In this document: positions 27,957-42,488 of the stretch, in pieces | Layout of the letters: each line of letters opens with the position of its first letter | Position numbering within the stretch: the first letter of the stretch is position 1 | DNA from: Afipia sp. P52-10 | GTDB taxonomy: Bacteria > Pseudomonadota > Alphaproteobacteria > Rhizobiales > Xanthobacteraceae | Assembly (NCBI RefSeq): GCF_000516555.1 | Contig: NZ_AZSJ01000007.1 | Location: 1,245,179 to 1,309,178, forward strand | Direction of reading: 5' to 3' | Length of the DNA stretch: 64,000 nt | Program-made: the position numbers and the translations under genes | The notes under the pieces: generated by a model | What the model was told of the DNA's origin: nothing | Database searches by the model: none | The model's input: only the letters and a program-made list of their open reading frames with translations

Positions 27957-30023
27957 ATGAACACATCCGTCAAACCATCCGATGGGGTCGGCGACACCTA
28001 TCTCTGGCTCGAGGAGATCGAAGGCCATCGCGCTGTCGCCTGGGTCGCGACCGAGAACGAACGCACCGAAACCTTCCTGCAGGACGCCACCTACCGCGCG
28101 GACTACAAAGCCGCGCTCGCGATCCTGGACTCCGACGAGAAAATCCCGTTCGTCGCCAAGGTCGGGGAGCATCTCTACAATTTTTGGAAGGACGCGAAGA
28201 ACCCTCGCGGGATCTGGCGGCGGACGACGCTGGCAAGTTATCGCCAGGCGTCTCCCGACTGGGAGCTTCTGCTCGACATCGACGCCTTGTGCGCCTCGGA
28301 AGGCACGGCCTGGGCTTTCGGCGGCGCCATCATGTCGCCGGATCGCAGCCGCGCGCTGGTCAGTCTGTCGTTCAACGGCACCGATGCCGTGGAGATTCGC
28401 GAATTCGACCTCGCGGCCAAGCGTTTCGTCCCCGACGGCTTCGTCATACCGAAGGCGAAAGGCCATGCGGTCTGGCTCGATGCCGATACGCTGTTGCTGA
28501 ACAGCGCCCTCACCGACGAACACACCACCGATTCCGGTTACGGACGCACGGTGCGGAAGTGGCACCGCGGCACGCCGGTCGAAAGCGCCGACGTGATCTT
28601 CGCGATCGACAAGAGCAACATGGGTGTCTGGTTCGAGGTCAACCATCGTCCGGGCAGCGAGCGGATCGTCTATTCGCAGGCGCTCGACTTCACGCGCATG
28701 CTGTTTTTCGTCGAGCCACCAGGCGGCCCTCGCATTAAACTCGACTTGCCCGAAGAGATCTCCCTCTCGCTCGCGGCACAAACGCTGACGGTCAGCCCGA
28801 AGCAGGACTGGACCATTGGCGGACAAACGGTTCCTGCCGGTGGCCTTGCCGCGCTAGATCTCGGCCGCTTCCTGCAAGGCGCTCGCGACTTCAAGACCAT
28901 CTTCACGCCCTCGCCGACGCGAGCGCTGGAAAGCTGGATCGAGACCCGACACGGTCTGATCCTGCAGGTGCTGGATAACGTGCGAACCCGGCTGCTGTTG
29001 GCGAAGCCTGCCGGTGATGGCTGGACGACGACGGAGATGACAGACCTTCCCGCCAATGCATCGATCTACGCCGGCAACTTCGGCGGAGAACGCGATCCGG
29101 ACCTCGGTAAGGATGTGCTGCTCACCATCACATCGTTCGAGCAGCCGACCACCCTGTCGCTCTGGAGCGGCGAGGCTGCTCCCCAGATTCTGAAGTCGGC
29201 TCCGGCCAGCTTCGATGCGCACGGCATCGAGGTAAAGCAACTGCACGCTATCGCCGATGACGGCACGCGAATTCCCTACTTTCTGATCGGCAGGGAGCTT
29301 TCCAAGCACAGCTCACCGTGTCCCACCATCCTCTATGGCTACGGCGGCTTCGAGGTTTCGCTGACGCCGAGCTACATGAGTCTCACCGGCAAACTTTGGC
29401 TTGAGCGCGGCTATCTCTACGCCATGGCCAACATCCGCGGCGGCGGCGAGTTTGGCCCGCGCTGGCATGAAGCAGCACGGCGTAAGACCAAGCATGTCGC
29501 GCATGACGATTTCGCCGCGATCGCGCGCCATCTCACCGCAAGCGGCGTGACGACGGCGCGACAACTCGCCTGCCACGGCGCCAGCAACGGCGGGCTGCTG
29601 GTCGGCAATATGCTGACACGCTACGGCGATCTGTTCGGCGCGATCTGGTGCGGCGTGCCGCTGCTCGACATGGCACGTTACACCAAGCTGCTCGCCGGCC
29701 ATAGCTGGATTGCAGAGTATGGCGATCCTGACGATCCCGCCGAATGGGACTTCATCCGCCGCTTCTCGCCCTATCACCTGATCGGCGAAGGTAAGAACTA
29801 TCCACCGATCCTGATCACCACCAACCGCACCGATGACCGGGTCCATCCCGGCCACGCACGCAAGATGACGGCACGGCTGAAGGACATCGATAGCCGGGTG
29901 TGGTTTCACGAGAATGTCGCTGGCGGACACTCCGGCGCGGTGGACAATACCAAGCAGGCCGCAAGCCAGGCGCTCGGCTTCGCCTTCCTGCGGCGGACGA
30001 TTGCCGGAGAGAAAACCGCATAG
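27957..30023 (+). CDS. Prolyl oligopeptidase family (S9) serine peptidase
   Basis: 688 aa. The ATG at 27957 (MNTSVKPSDG) was chosen because the family-typical YLWLEEIEG follows at once; a longer frame runs back into the icd terminator. An N-terminal seven-bladed propeller precedes an alpha/beta-hydrolase domain with the nucleophile in HGASNGG (S543), the aspartate in TNRTDDRVHP and the histidine in AGGHSGA. No signal peptide is seen, so it is probably cytosolic. These enzymes cleave short peptides after proline or related residues. Confidence 0.92.
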   Translation: MNTSVKPSDGVGDTYLWLEEIEGHRAVAWVATENERTETFLQDATYRADYKAALAILDSDEKIPFVAKVGEHLYNFWKDAKNPRGIWRRTTLASYRQASPDWELLLDIDALCASEGTAWAFGGAIMSPDRSRALVSLSFNGTDAVEIREFDLAAKRFVPDGFVIPKAKGHAVWLDADTLLLNSALTDEHTTDSGYGRTVRKWHRGTPVESADVIFAIDKSNMGVWFEVNHRPGSERIVYSQALDFTRMLFFVEPPGGPRIKLDLPEEISLSLAAQTLTVSPKQDWTIGGQTVPAGGLAALDLGRFLQGARDFKTIFTPSPTRALESWIETRHGLILQVLDNVRTRLLLAKPAGDGWTTTEMTDLPANASIYAGNFGGERDPDLGKDVLLTITSFEQPTTLSLWSGEAAPQILKSAPASFDAHGIEVKQLHAIADDGTRIPYFLIGRELSKHSSPCPTILYGYGGFEVSLTPSYMSLTGKLWLERGYLYAMANIRGGGEFGPRWHEAARRKTKHVAHDDFAAIARHLTASGVTTARQLACHGASNGGLLVGNMLTRYGDLFGAIWCGVPLLDMARYTKLLAGHSWIAEYGDPDDPAEWDFIRRFSPYHLIGEGKNYPPILITTNRTDDRVHPGHARKMTARLKDIDSRVWFHENVAGGHSGAVDNTKQAASQALGFAFLRRTIAGEKTA

Positions 30024-30058
30024 AAGAGTGCCGGGGGCCGGGCGCGACCAGGCGCGCC

Positions 30059-31768
30059 TCAGGCCGATAGCGGCGTCGATTGAATGACGTTCGTCGGCAG
30101 AACTTGGCTCGCGTCACCGATCTGCGCGATCATCGCCTTGGCGATCTCCTCCTCGCCCATGATCACCACGTCGGCGCCATGCAGCTTGAGGTGTGCCACC
30201 TCCTCGTCCGAATGGGCGCGCGCGATGATCGCGATGTCGGACCGTGCTGCGCGGGCCTTGGCAACCACCTGCCCTCCTTCGAAGGCGTCCGGGATCGCCA
30301 CCAGCACCGCCTGAGCCTGCTTGACATTGGCCGCCTCGATCATCTCGGGCGCATTGGCATTGCCGGTCATTGCCTCGACACCTTCTTTCTGAAGCGCCTC
30401 GACGATATGCGGGCTGTCCTCGATGACCAGGAATGGCCTTTCGGCCGCCCGCAGCGCTCGCCCGACGACGCTGCCGACACGGCCATAGCCGACCAACACG
30501 ACATGATCGGACAGCGATGTCACGGGGAGCGGCTCGCGTGCTTTTTCGATCGGCTTGCCATCGATTGCCGCCGCGGGCTCCTCCTTCTCGAGCAATCGGT
30601 CGACAAGCGCAAACACGAGCGGATTCAGCAGGATCGAAATGATCGCACCGGCCAGGATCAGGTCGCGCCCCTGCGCCGGCAGCAAGGCCAGCGAAACTCC
30701 GAGCCCCGCCAGGATGAAGGAAAACTCCCCGATCTGTGCAAGGCTTGCAGAGATCGTCCAAGCGGTAGACACGGGATGACCGAACATGCGGACGATCAGG
30801 AAAGCTGCCGCCGACTTGCCGATCACGATGATGAAGACTGTCGCCAGCAACGGCCACGGCTCGCGCAGCGCGATCATCGGGTCGACCAGCATGCCGACCG
30901 AAACGAAGAACAGCACCGCAAAGGCGTCACGCAGCGGCAGCGTTTCCTGCGCCGCGCGATGGCTCAGTTCGGATTCGCTGAGGATCATGCCGGCGAAGAA
31001 CGCGCCGAGCGCAAACGAGACATCGAACAGGATGGCCGAGCCGAAGGCGATCCCGAGCGCAATGGCAAGCACGGCCAGCCGAAACAGCTCACGCGAGCCG
31101 GTGTGCGCCACATAATGCAGCAGCGATGGGACCACTCGACGGCCAATCACCAGCATGAAGAAGACGAATCCGCCGACCTTGCCGAGCGTCAGCGCGAGCG
31201 GCCAGGCGATGCCGGATAGACCCGCATACGCGGCCTCCCCCTTGAGCAATCCCGCGAGCGCAGGCAGCAGAACCAGCGCCAGCACCATCGCCAGATCTTC
31301 GACGATCAGCCAGCCGACGGCGATGCGGCCGCGTTCGGTGTCGACCAGCCGCCGCTCCTGCAACGCCCGCAGCAGCACGACGGTTGACGCCACCGACAGT
31401 GCGAGCCCAAACACCAGGCCGCCTCCGATCGGCCAGCCGAGCAGTGCGGCGAGCCCCATGCCCAGCAAGGTGGCCACCATCATCTGCACGATGGCCCCGG
31501 GCACGGCAATCGCCCGCACCGACAGCAGATCCTTCAACGAAAAATGCAGGCCCACGCCGAACATCAGCAGGATGACGCCGATTTCGGCGAGCTCGTTGGC
31601 AAGATGCTGATCAGCGACATAGCCGGGCGTAAACGGACCCATCACCACGCCGGCCAGCAGATATCCCACCAGCGGCGAGACGCGGAACCGCTGCGCCACC
31701 GCTCCAAGCGCGAACGCCAGCACGAGGCCGACCACGATCGTCGAGATCAGCGGCGTGTTGTGGGCCAT
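30059..31768 (-). CDS. CPA2 family K+/H+ antiporter with RCK domain (YbaL/KefB-like)
   Basis: 569 aa. About twelve hydrophobic helices (residues 5-395) with the CPA2 motifs GYLLAGVVMGP, LLMFGVGLHFSL and ALSVASTVVLLRAL. A cytoplasmic linker precedes a TrkA-N/RCK NAD-binding domain from about residue 415 (VVLVGYGRVGSVVGRAL). It likely exchanges monovalent cations for protons under nucleotide control. No kefF/kefG-like ancillary gene is adjacent. Confidence 0.93.
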   Translation of the reverse strand: MAHNTPLISTIVVGLVLAFALGAVAQRFRVSPLVGYLLAGVVMGPFTPGYVADQHLANELAEIGVILLMFGVGLHFSLKDLLSVRAIAVPGAIVQMMVATLLGMGLAALLGWPIGGGLVFGLALSVASTVVLLRALQERRLVDTERGRIAVGWLIVEDLAMVLALVLLPALAGLLKGEAAYAGLSGIAWPLALTLGKVGGFVFFMLVIGRRVVPSLLHYVAHTGSRELFRLAVLAIALGIAFGSAILFDVSFALGAFFAGMILSESELSHRAAQETLPLRDAFAVLFFVSVGMLVDPMIALREPWPLLATVFIIVIGKSAAAFLIVRMFGHPVSTAWTISASLAQIGEFSFILAGLGVSLALLPAQGRDLILAGAIISILLNPLVFALVDRLLEKEEPAAAIDGKPIEKAREPLPVTSLSDHVVLVGYGRVGSVVGRALRAAERPFLVIEDSPHIVEALQKEGVEAMTGNANAPEMIEAANVKQAQAVLVAIPDAFEGGQVVAKARAARSDIAIIARAHSDEEVAHLKLHGADVVIMGEEEIAKAMIAQIGDASQVLPTNVIQSTPLSA

Positions 31769-31885
31769 GGCGCGCTTTCCGGTTGCAGCGCGGGATCACG
31801 CCTCTCCGGTCAACACTTAGGGCCTGGTGCCGGCATTGACAATTGTACGGTGTGCCGCACTCCCCCTTGAAGGACAGTCCAATCA

Positions 31886-31906
31886 GATGCCCATGGATTG
31901 GGCATC
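31886..31906. other. Hairpin between alaS and the antiporter gene
   Basis: Perfect 8-base arms gatgccca / tgggcatc around tggat, in the 243 bp spacer between two minus-strand genes. No T-run on the minus strand; role unclear. Confidence 0.35.
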
Positions 31907-32011
31907 CGAACACTCGTCTCGGCCATGACTATGGTCGGAGAGCACCGCGATGCCTCGCGGGACCAGCGTCAGTCTCATCGCGGCCCGAGCGATGCGCGAC
32001 CCGCGATCATG

Positions 32012-34678
<2,667 letters not shown>

Positions 34679-34822
34679 AGCTGTCCAATCGCGCCCTGCT
34701 CGATCCCGGCGGGGCTGGATGGAGGTCCATCCTGCCCAAACCTGATCCTCAATTGCCCGTTATTTCCCGGGACACGCTTTTAGCGAGGGGGGCGCACCCT
34801 GTCCAGAAAACGCTAGCCGCCC

Positions 34823-34842
34823 AACGGTTTGCGAGAACCGTT
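34823..34842. other. Hairpin upstream of the glycine riboswitch
   Basis: Perfect 7-base arms aacggtt / aaccgtt around tgcgag, about 100 bases before the riboswitch. A -10-like gttatatag follows at 34891. It may belong to the gcv promoter region, but no protein can be named. Confidence 0.3.
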
Positions 34843-34944
34843 GATAAGCCGTCCGCGACACCGAGAAGGATGGCAACGGCCCTTGTGCCCTGTTATATAG
34901 GGGCCGTGATCGCAGCCGGCGAGACGGGCCGCGATCATAGCCAT

Positions 34945-35135
34945 GATCGGGAGAGACCGGCCCCAGACGGGATGCCGGCGCCGAAGGAGCAACCGCCCCG
35001 GAAACTCTCAGGCAAACGGACCGGCTGGCTGACTGCATCTGGAAAGAGACACGGCTGGACCTTGTCAGAGGTTCCGGCGTTCGTGTCCGCCGACGGGATA
35101 ATACTCTCAGGCAAAGCGACAGATGGGGCTTCGGT
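34945..35135 (+). promoter_or_regulatory. Tandem glycine riboswitch upstream of gcvTHP
   Basis: Two glycine aptamers in series. The first begins near gggagagacc (34950) and holds the signature gccgaaggagcaa followed by ggaaactctcaggcaaa. The second holds gccgacgggataat followed by actctcaggcaaa near 35103..35116. The paired 'ctctcaggcaaa' blocks 90 bases apart are diagnostic. The gcvT ribosome-binding site starts about 35 bases after the second aptamer. Glycine binding is expected to switch on the cleavage system. Confidence 0.93.
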
Positions 35136-35179
35136 GGAGACGGGAGGAACGGGTCCTCGCGCACCATCAGGAGCCGCTT

Positions 35180-36328
35180 ATGCTTGCGTCACATCAGGAT
35201 TCCGACCTCAACCACACGCCGCTGTTCGCGCTCAACAGCGCGCGGGGCGGCAAAATGGTCCCGTTCGCCGGCTATGCCATGCCGGTGCAGTTTCCACCTG
35301 GGGTGCTGAAAGAGCACCTGCACACGCGGATGGCCGCAGGGCTATTCGACGTGTCGCACATGGGCCAGATCGCGCTGCGTGCGAAATCCGGCAAAGTCGA
35401 GGATGCGGCCCGTGCCCTGGAGCGCCTGGTGCCGCAGGACATCCTCGCGATCGCGCCGAACCGCCAGCGTTACGCCCAGTTCACCAACGCGACCGGCGGG
35501 ATTCTCGACGACCTGATGGTCGCGAATTTCGGCGACCACCTGTTTCTGGTGGTCAATGCCGCATGCAAGGCCGAGGACGAAGCGCATCTGCGCAAGCATC
35601 TCGCAGAGAACTGCATTGTCGAGCCGCTCGCCGATCGCGCGCTGATTGCATTGCAGGGGCCAAAGGCGGAGGCCGTGTTGGCGAAGCATGCGTCAGACAT
35701 CGCGACAATGGCCTTTATGGATGCCGGCCCACGCCAGGTCATGGGCTTCGACTGCTTCGTCTCGCGCTCGGGCTACACCGGCGAGGATGGCTTCGAGATT
35801 TCGGTCCCCGCAAAGGACGCCGAAGCCCTGGCTGCGACCCTGCTGGACGATCCCGCCGTTCTGCCGATCGGCCTTGGCGCCCGCGACAGCCTGCGCCTCG
35901 AGGCCGGGCTCTGCCTCTACGGTCACGATATCGATACGACGACGACACCGGTCGAGGCTGGCCTCAACTGGTCCATTCAAAAGAGCCGCCGCAACGGCGG
36001 TGCGCGCGCCGGTGGCTTTCCGGGCGCCGACACCATCCTCAAGCAGTTCGAGAGTGGCGCCCCGCGCCGCCGCGTCGGCCTCAAACCGGAAGGCCGCGCG
36101 CCGGTGCGAGAGAATGCGCCGCTGTTTGTCGATGCGACTTCGACCGAGCAGATCGGCTCCGTCACGTCCGGCGGCTTCGGTCCCAGCATCAACGGCCCCA
36201 TCGCGATGGGCTATGTGCCTGCGGCCCAGGCCGCCGATGGCGCGCAACTGTTCGCAGAGGTGCGTGGCCAGCGCCTGCCGGTCCGCGTCGCTCCCCTTCC
36301 CTTCTCACCCCACTCTTACAAGCGCTGA
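35180..36328 (+). CDS. gcvT: Glycine cleavage system T protein (aminomethyltransferase)
   Basis: 382 aa. GcvT moves the methylene group from the aminomethyl-lipoyl H protein to tetrahydrofolate, releasing ammonia. Motifs are [38 protein letters not shown] and [17 protein letters not shown]. The ATG at 35180 follows aggagccgctt; an earlier in-frame ATG at 35123 lies within the riboswitch and is rejected. gcvH follows eight bases later. Confidence 0.97.
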   Translation: MLASHQDSDLNHTPLFALNSARGGKMVPFAGYAMPVQFPPGVLKEHLHTRMAAGLFDVSHMGQIALRAKSGKVEDAARALERLVPQDILAIAPNRQRYAQFTNATGGILDDLMVANFGDHLFLVVNAACKAEDEAHLRKHLAENCIVEPLADRALIALQGPKAEAVLAKHASDIATMAFMDAGPRQVMGFDCFVSRSGYTGEDGFEISVPAKDAEALAATLLDDPAVLPIGLGARDSLRLEAGLCLYGHDIDTTTTPVEAGLNWSIQKSRRNGGARAGGFPGADTILKQFESGAPRRRVGLKPEGRAPVRENAPLFVDATSTEQIGSVTSGGFGPSINGPIAMGYVPAAQAADGAQLFAEVRGQRLPVRVAPLPFSPHSYKR

Positions 36329-36336
36329 GGAATTCC

Positions 36337-36702
36337 ATGACCATCCTGTACACTGCAGATCACGAATGGCTGCGCATCGAGGGCGACGTCGCAACCGTCG
36401 GCGTGACTGATTATGCGCAGACCCAGCTCGGCGACGTCGTGTTCGTCGATTTGCCGAAGGTCGGGCGCGTGGTGAAGAAGGCGGAAGCCGCGGCCGTGGT
36501 GGAGAGCGTCAAGGCCGCCTCCGACGTCTACGCGCCGATCAGCGGTGAAATCCTCGAAGTGAACGAAGCGCTGGGCTCCGATCCCTCGCTCGTGAACTCC
36601 GATCCTGCTGGCGGCGCCTGGTTCTTCAAGATCCGCATTGCCGACAAGGCTGAGCTCGACGGATTGATGGACGAGGCCGCCTACAAGGCGCACACCGCGT
36701 AG
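36337..36702 (+). CDS. gcvH: Glycine cleavage system H protein
   Basis: 121 aa lipoyl carrier that shuttles the aminomethyl group between P and T proteins. The lipoylated lysine is K59 in [10 protein letters not shown], and HEWLRIEG near the start and the C-terminal GGAWFFKI block are typical. The ATG follows gaggaattcc. It lies between gcvT and gcvP. Confidence 0.97.
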   Translation: MTILYTADHEWLRIEGDVATVGVTDYAQTQLGDVVFVDLPKVGRVVKKAEAAAVVESVKAASDVYAPISGEILEVNEALGSDPSLVNSDPAGGAWFFKIRIADKAELDGLMDEAAYKAHTA

Positions 36703-36770
36703 CGATCGCCGCTTTCCGACAAGATCGAGCCAGTCATAAAGAATTACAAAGTCGTACGAAGGAGATCGGC

Positions 36771-39641
36771 ATGACCGCACTTCGCAAGAATTCAGCAGAT
36801 GTCGCCACCGACTTCGTGCGGCGCCATATCGGTCCCGCGCCGCGCGATATCGAGACGATGCTGGAGACAGTTCGTGCAAAGAGCCTTGCCGCACTGATGG
36901 ACGAGACCTTGCCGGCCTCGATCCGCCAGAAGGCGCCGCTCAATCTCGGCCCCGCCCTGTCGGAAACTCAGGCGCTGGAGCACATGACCGGCCTTGCGGC
37001 TCAGAACAAGCTCTTCACCTCGCTGATCGGCCAGGGCTATTCCGGCACGATCCTGCCCACCGTGATCCAGCGCAACATCCTGGAGAATCCCGCCTGGTAC
37101 ACGGCCTACACACCTTACCAGCCGGAAATCAGCCAGGGCCGCCTCGAGGCGCTGCTCAACTTCCAGACCATGGTCTGCGACCTGACGGGCCTTGATGTCG
37201 CGAATGCGTCCCTGCTCGACGAAGGCACTGCCGCCGCGGAAGCGATGGCGCTGTGTGAACGCGCAGCGACCGACGTCAAGACCAAGGCGTTTTTCGTCGA
37301 TCGCGACACCCATCCGCAGACCATCGCGGTATTGCGCACCCGCGCCGAGCCGCTCGGCTGGTCGCTCGTGATCGGTGACCCGGAGAAGGATCTCGCCGCA
37401 GCCGACGTGTTCGGTGCGCTGCTGCAATATCCCGGCAGTCGCGGCGCCGTGCGCGACCTGCGCGGCGCGATCAGCACCGTGAAGGCGAAGGGCGGGTTAG
37501 CCGTCATTGCCGCGGACCCACTGGCGCTGACACTGCTGATTCCCCCTGGCGAGCTCGGCGCCGACATCGCCGTCGGCTCGACGCAACGGTTTGGCGTGCC
37601 GATGGGCTATGGCGGTCCGCACGCGGCCTATATGGCGGTGCGTGATACGCTGAAGCGTTCGCTTCCGGGCCGCATCGTCGGTCTTTCGGTAGATGCGCGC
37701 GGCGCTCCCGCCTATCGTCTCGCGCTGCAGACCCGCGAGCAGCATATTCGCCGCGAAAAGGCGACCTCGAACATCTGCACCGCGCAGGTACTGCTCGCCG
37801 TCATCGCCTCGATGTATGCGGTCTATCATGGGCCCGAAGGTCTCAGCGCCATCGCCCGCAGCATTCATCGCCGCGCTGCCGTGCTCGCCGAGGGCCTGAA
37901 GCGGATCGGCCGGACACCGCTGCATGCCGCCTTCTTCGATACCGTGACGGTCGCGCTGAACGGCGAACGCGTCACGCTCGCCAAGCGCGCGGAAGCCGAA
38001 GCGATCAACCTGCGCTTCGACGAAAGCACGGTCAGCATCGCCCTCGATGAAACCACGACGCCTGCGATCGTCGAAGCCGTTTGGCGCATCTTCGGCGGCC
38101 ACCTCACCTATGCCGCCATTGAGCGCGAGACGCGCGACGCGCTGCCCGCCGAGCTTGGCCGCACGACCGACTTCCTGACGCATCCGGTGTTTCACAAGCA
38201 TCGCTCGGAGACCGAACTGCTGCGCTATATGCGCAAGCTCGCCGACCGCGATCTCGCGCTCGACCGCGCCATGATCCCGCTCGGCTCCTGCACGATGAAG
38301 CTCAACGCCACTACCGAGATGATCCCGGTGACGTGGCCGGCCTTCGGCAACCTGCATCCGTTCGCGCCGCGCGCACAGGCCGCGGGCTTCCATACGATGT
38401 TCGACCAGCTCAAGCAGTGGCTGATCGACATTACCGGTTACGACGCCATCTCGCTGCAGCCGAACTCGGGCGCACAGGGCGAATACGCCGGGCTGCTGGC
38501 GATCCGTGCCTATCACCTGTCGCGCGGCGAGAGACAGCGCAACATCTGCCTGATCCCCTCCTCCGCCCATGGCACCAACCCGGCGACCGCCAGCATGGTC
38601 GGCATGAACGTCGTCGTCGTCGCCTGCGATGCGGGCGGCAATGTCGACGTGGAGGATCTGCGTGCGAAGGCGAGGGCCAACGCCGACCGCCTCGCCGCGA
38701 TCATGATCACCTATCCCTCGACCCACGGCGTGTTTGAAGAGCACATCCGCGAGATCTGCGACATCGTGCATCAGTATGGCGGCCAGGTTTATCTCGACGG
38801 CGCCAACCTCAATGCACAGGTCGGCTTGTCCCGGCCCGGCGATTACGGCGCCGACGTCAGCCATCTCAACTTGCACAAAACGTTCTGCATTCCGCATGGC
38901 GGTGGCGGCCCTGGTATGGGACCGATCGGCGTGAAGAAGCATCTCGCGCCGTTCCTGCCGGGTCATATCGCGGTCGACGGCGGCGCGGCGCCCGCAGGTG
39001 CTGTCTCGGCGGCGCCCTTTGGCTCAGCCTCGATCCTCGTCATCTCCTATATCTACATTCTGATGATGGGTGGCGAGGGATTGCAGCGCGCAACCGAGGT
39101 GGCAATCCTGAACGCCAACTACATCGCCGAGCGGCTGCATCCACACTTCCCGGTGCTTTACCGCAACCACAATGACCGCGTCGCACACGAATGCATCGTC
39201 GACCCGCGCGGGCTGAAAGCCACCGGCGTCACCGTCGACGACATCGCCAAGCGGCTGATCGACTATGGCTTCCATGCGCCGACCATGAGCTTCCCGGTTC
39301 CCGGCACGCTGATGATCGAGCCTACGGAATCCGAGTCGAAGGCCGAACTTGACCGATTCTGCGATGCGATGATCGCGATCCGCAAGGAAATCGCCGACGT
39401 CGAAAGCGGCAAGTGGCCGATCGCACAATCGCCGTTGCGCAACGCGCCGCACACCGTGCACGACCTCGCCGACGACACCTGGAACAAGCCCTATTCGCGC
39501 AGTGAAGCCTGCTTCCCCGATGGCGTGTCGCGGACGGATAAATACTGGTGCCCGGTCGGGCGGGTCGACAACGTCTATGGCGATCGCAATCTGGTCTGCT
39601 CCTGCCCGCCGATCGAGGCTTACGCGGAAGCGGCGGAATAA
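36771..39641 (+). CDS. gcvP: Glycine dehydrogenase (decarboxylating), P protein
   Basis: 956 aa, the single-chain form with both halves fused. It decarboxylates glycine with PLP and loads the aminomethyl group on GcvH. Both halves show the fold; the PLP lysine is K703 in [16 protein letters not shown]. Also seen are FIGxGY-type variant [25 protein letters not shown] and [16 protein letters not shown]. It follows gcvH by 68 bp, with an aaggagatcggc site. Confidence 0.97.
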   Translation: MTALRKNSADVATDFVRRHIGPAPRDIETMLETVRAKSLAALMDETLPASIRQKAPLNLGPALSETQALEHMTGLAAQNKLFTSLIGQGYSGTILPTVIQRNILENPAWYTAYTPYQPEISQGRLEALLNFQTMVCDLTGLDVANASLLDEGTAAAEAMALCERAATDVKTKAFFVDRDTHPQTIAVLRTRAEPLGWSLVIGDPEKDLAAADVFGALLQYPGSRGAVRDLRGAISTVKAKGGLAVIAADPLALTLLIPPGELGADIAVGSTQRFGVPMGYGGPHAAYMAVRDTLKRSLPGRIVGLSVDARGAPAYRLALQTREQHIRREKATSNICTAQVLLAVIASMYAVYHGPEGLSAIARSIHRRAAVLAEGLKRIGRTPLHAAFFDTVTVALNGERVTLAKRAEAEAINLRFDESTVSIALDETTTPAIVEAVWRIFGGHLTYAAIERETRDALPAELGRTTDFLTHPVFHKHRSETELLRYMRKLADRDLALDRAMIPLGSCTMKLNATTEMIPVTWPAFGNLHPFAPRAQAAGFHTMFDQLKQWLIDITGYDAISLQPNSGAQGEYAGLLAIRAYHLSRGERQRNICLIPSSAHGTNPATASMVGMNVVVVACDAGGNVDVEDLRAKARANADRLAAIMITYPSTHGVFEEHIREICDIVHQYGGQVYLDGANLNAQVGLSRPGDYGADVSHLNLHKTFCIPHGGGGPGMGPIGVKKHLAPFLPGHIAVDGGAAPAGAVSAAPFGSASILVISYIYILMMGGEGLQRATEVAILNANYIAERLHPHFPVLYRNHNDRVAHECIVDPRGLKATGVTVDDIAKRLIDYGFHAPTMSFPVPGTLMIEPTESESKAELDRFCDAMIAIRKEIADVESGKWPIAQSPLRNAPHTVHDLADDTWNKPYSRSEACFPDGVSRTDKYWCPVGRVDNVYGDRNLVCSCPPIEAYAEAAE

Positions 39642-40092
39642 GGCGGCTGACACAGCACAAACGAAAAGCCCGGACGCTATAGCGCGATGAGATTTAGATG
39701 AATCATCCTCGCGCTTTAGCTTATTGTTTAAGCATGATCTTTTCGGAGAACGCCTCGCACTCTTCCAGATCATGCTTTAACGATTCGATTCCAACATTTG
39801 CATCCCGCTGCCGCAAGGATGTCTTGCAAATGTTGGAATCAAGAACCGCAAGCAAACGTCATGATTTAGTGGAGCTTTGGATTGCATTCGCACGGCGCGC
39901 CAGCGGCTAAGCGGGATGCGGATGTCGAATCCGCTCCACTAGTCCGGGCTTTCTTCATGCATCCAATCGCAGTGTCGAGCACAGTCTTGTCGAAAGCAGC
40001 GCGGCCGGCGAGCCGTAGCACGCATACATCGAAGCACGCGACCTGGCGAGAGCCAAGCGACGGCTGTAGCGATGCAATGCGGTTGCCGCATT
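39642..40092. repeat. Cluster of palindromic intergenic repeats after gcvP
   Basis: A 451 bp spacer without a gene, made of three inverted-repeat units. Unit 1: aagcatgatct / agatcatgctt at 39730..39740 and 39767..39777, preceded by gcgctttagctt, a repeat I recall from Bradyrhizobium-group genomes. Unit 2: perfect 16-base arms at 39787..39802 and 39825..39840. Unit 3: tagtggagc / gctccacta at 39867..39875 and 39933..39941 with further imperfect pairing inside. It may also serve as a transcription end for gcvP. Confidence 0.75.
39787..39840. repeat. Perfect 16-bp inverted repeat with a second copy near 63.4 kb
   Basis: Arms gattccaacatttgca and tgcaaatgttggaatc enclose a 22-base centre with tcccgctgccgcaa. 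A diverged copy of one arm plus centre (ttccaacatttgcatcccgt, then tgcggcaa) is found on the minus strand at 63385..63433, so this is a dispersed family. Confidence 0.75.
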
Positions 40093-40911
40093 TCAGCGCT
40101 GGGCCGCTCGCACGAATGCGGCGAGTTCGCTGTTGAAGCGCGCCGCGTCTTCGTGAAACGGCGCGTGGCCGATACCTTCGTACAGCGATAGCTTCGCTCC
40201 GGGAATGTGCTTCGCGCCGTGTTCGCCCATCGCAGGAAGGATGAGCTGATCCTTCGCACCGTAACTCAACAGCACCGGCACATTGATCTTTGCCAGCAGG
40301 TCGTCGGTATTCAAGGAGCGCCCGAGAACGAGCTTACGCACCTGCGGCGGGACCACCATGTTGTAGGCGAGAATCGTTTCGAATTCGTCCACCGTCGGCT
40401 GCCGCTCGAAACAGGTGCGGACAAAGCGCGCGGTGGACGCGATGTTCGTCGCCAGATCTTCGTTCAACATGCCGCCGAAATGCGATCGCCCTGGCCCCAT
40501 GAACGCGCTGTCGCCGGACAGAACCGCGCCGACGAAGTTCACGCCGGCAATGCCATCCGTCCCCGACGCACGCAGATAGTCGGTGATGACACGGCCGGCA
40601 TAGGACCAGCCAACGACCACGGGACGTTTCAGGCCCGCAGTCGCAATGACCGCCGCGACATCCGCAGCCCAACGTGCGTTGTCGGCGTAACAGGCCGGGT
40701 CCAGCGGCTTGTCCGACGCGCCGTGGCCGCGCAGGTCGAACGCGACCATGCGAAATTCGGAAGACAGATTCGGATCGCTGAACTGCTTCGTCCAGGAGAG
40801 ATGCGATTGATTGAAGCCGTGGATCAGCAGGATTTCGAGACCTGCCGGATTTCCCGTCTCATGCACAGCCAGACGAACACCGTCTGCCGATGTCACACTC
40901 AGCGCTTTCAC
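40093..40911 (-). CDS. Alpha/beta hydrolase
   Basis: 272 aa. The oxyanion motif LLIHGFNQSH, the nucleophile elbow VGWSYAGRV and the catalytic histidine in EGIGHAPFHED mark a complete alpha/beta hydrolase, close to the haloperoxidase/esterase group. The start is GTG, preceded by gggaggatatgcg. No signal peptide. Substrate unknown, and no neighbour suggests one. Confidence 0.9.
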   Translation of the reverse strand: MKALSVTSADGVRLAVHETGNPAGLEILLIHGFNQSHLSWTKQFSDPNLSSEFRMVAFDLRGHGASDKPLDPACYADNARWAADVAAVIATAGLKRPVVVGWSYAGRVITDYLRASGTDGIAGVNFVGAVLSGDSAFMGPGRSHFGGMLNEDLATNIASTARFVRTCFERQPTVDEFETILAYNMVVPPQVRKLVLGRSLNTDDLLAKINVPVLLSYGAKDQLILPAMGEHGAKHIPGAKLSLYEGIGHAPFHEDAARFNSELAAFVRAAQR

Positions 40912-41310
40912 CGCATATCCTCCCTGCCGTTTTCAGGCAGACTAGGACATCTTCGGTTCAGAGGGAATCAGAACTGAAGCGCTCGGTTTTCGAATTCCTA
41001 TCGAGTTTAAGTCTCTCATCGAACCAGCGCGTTGTCCTCACGCGAACGCCTGATCGCCCGCCGGCGCTTGCCCGATGATGCCTGCGCAAAGCCGATCGCT
41101 TAGGGCTAGCTGTCGGGCGTCCCTCAGATCGGCCGGCTCGCCAAAAAAGCAGCGGGCACTGCGTGACATCGGCAACTCAATGCCCCGCAGCCCCCGCTGT
41201 TTCTGCGAACTCAAGTCCAAGAATCCAACAAGAACTCAAGCTGTCAGTAAGCCGATTGTCCGGATTGGAGAGGACGGCTTCAGGTCCGCCCTCGCCTGGC
41301 ATCAAACGGC
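40912..41310. other. Spacer between the hydrolase gene and recA
   Basis: 399 bp in which I see no convincing gene, RNA or repeat. It contains the hydrolase promoter region and the region after the recA stop. Confidence 0.4.
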
Positions 41311-42390
<1,080 letters not shown>

Positions 42391-42459
42391 GAAAGAGCGC
42401 TCCTTATGAACGGGATTCGCCGCCCCGACAATGAAACGGCCGATCGAGCTGACAGAAGC

Positions 42460-42488
42460 TTTGTACACCATCTGTTCTATGTTCGCAA
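42460..42488 (-). promoter_or_regulatory. recA promoter
   Basis: On the minus strand, TTGCGA (-35, 42483..42488) and TACAAA (-10, 42460..42465) are separated by exactly 17 bases. The predicted transcript start is near 42453, about 60 bases before the recA ATG. The LexA box overlaps the -35 element. Confidence 0.65.

Noticed and set aside
34753-36336. Long N-terminal extension in frame with gcvH
   Set aside because: It runs through the riboswitch and is out of frame with gcvT; gcvH has its own start and ribosome-binding site at 36337.
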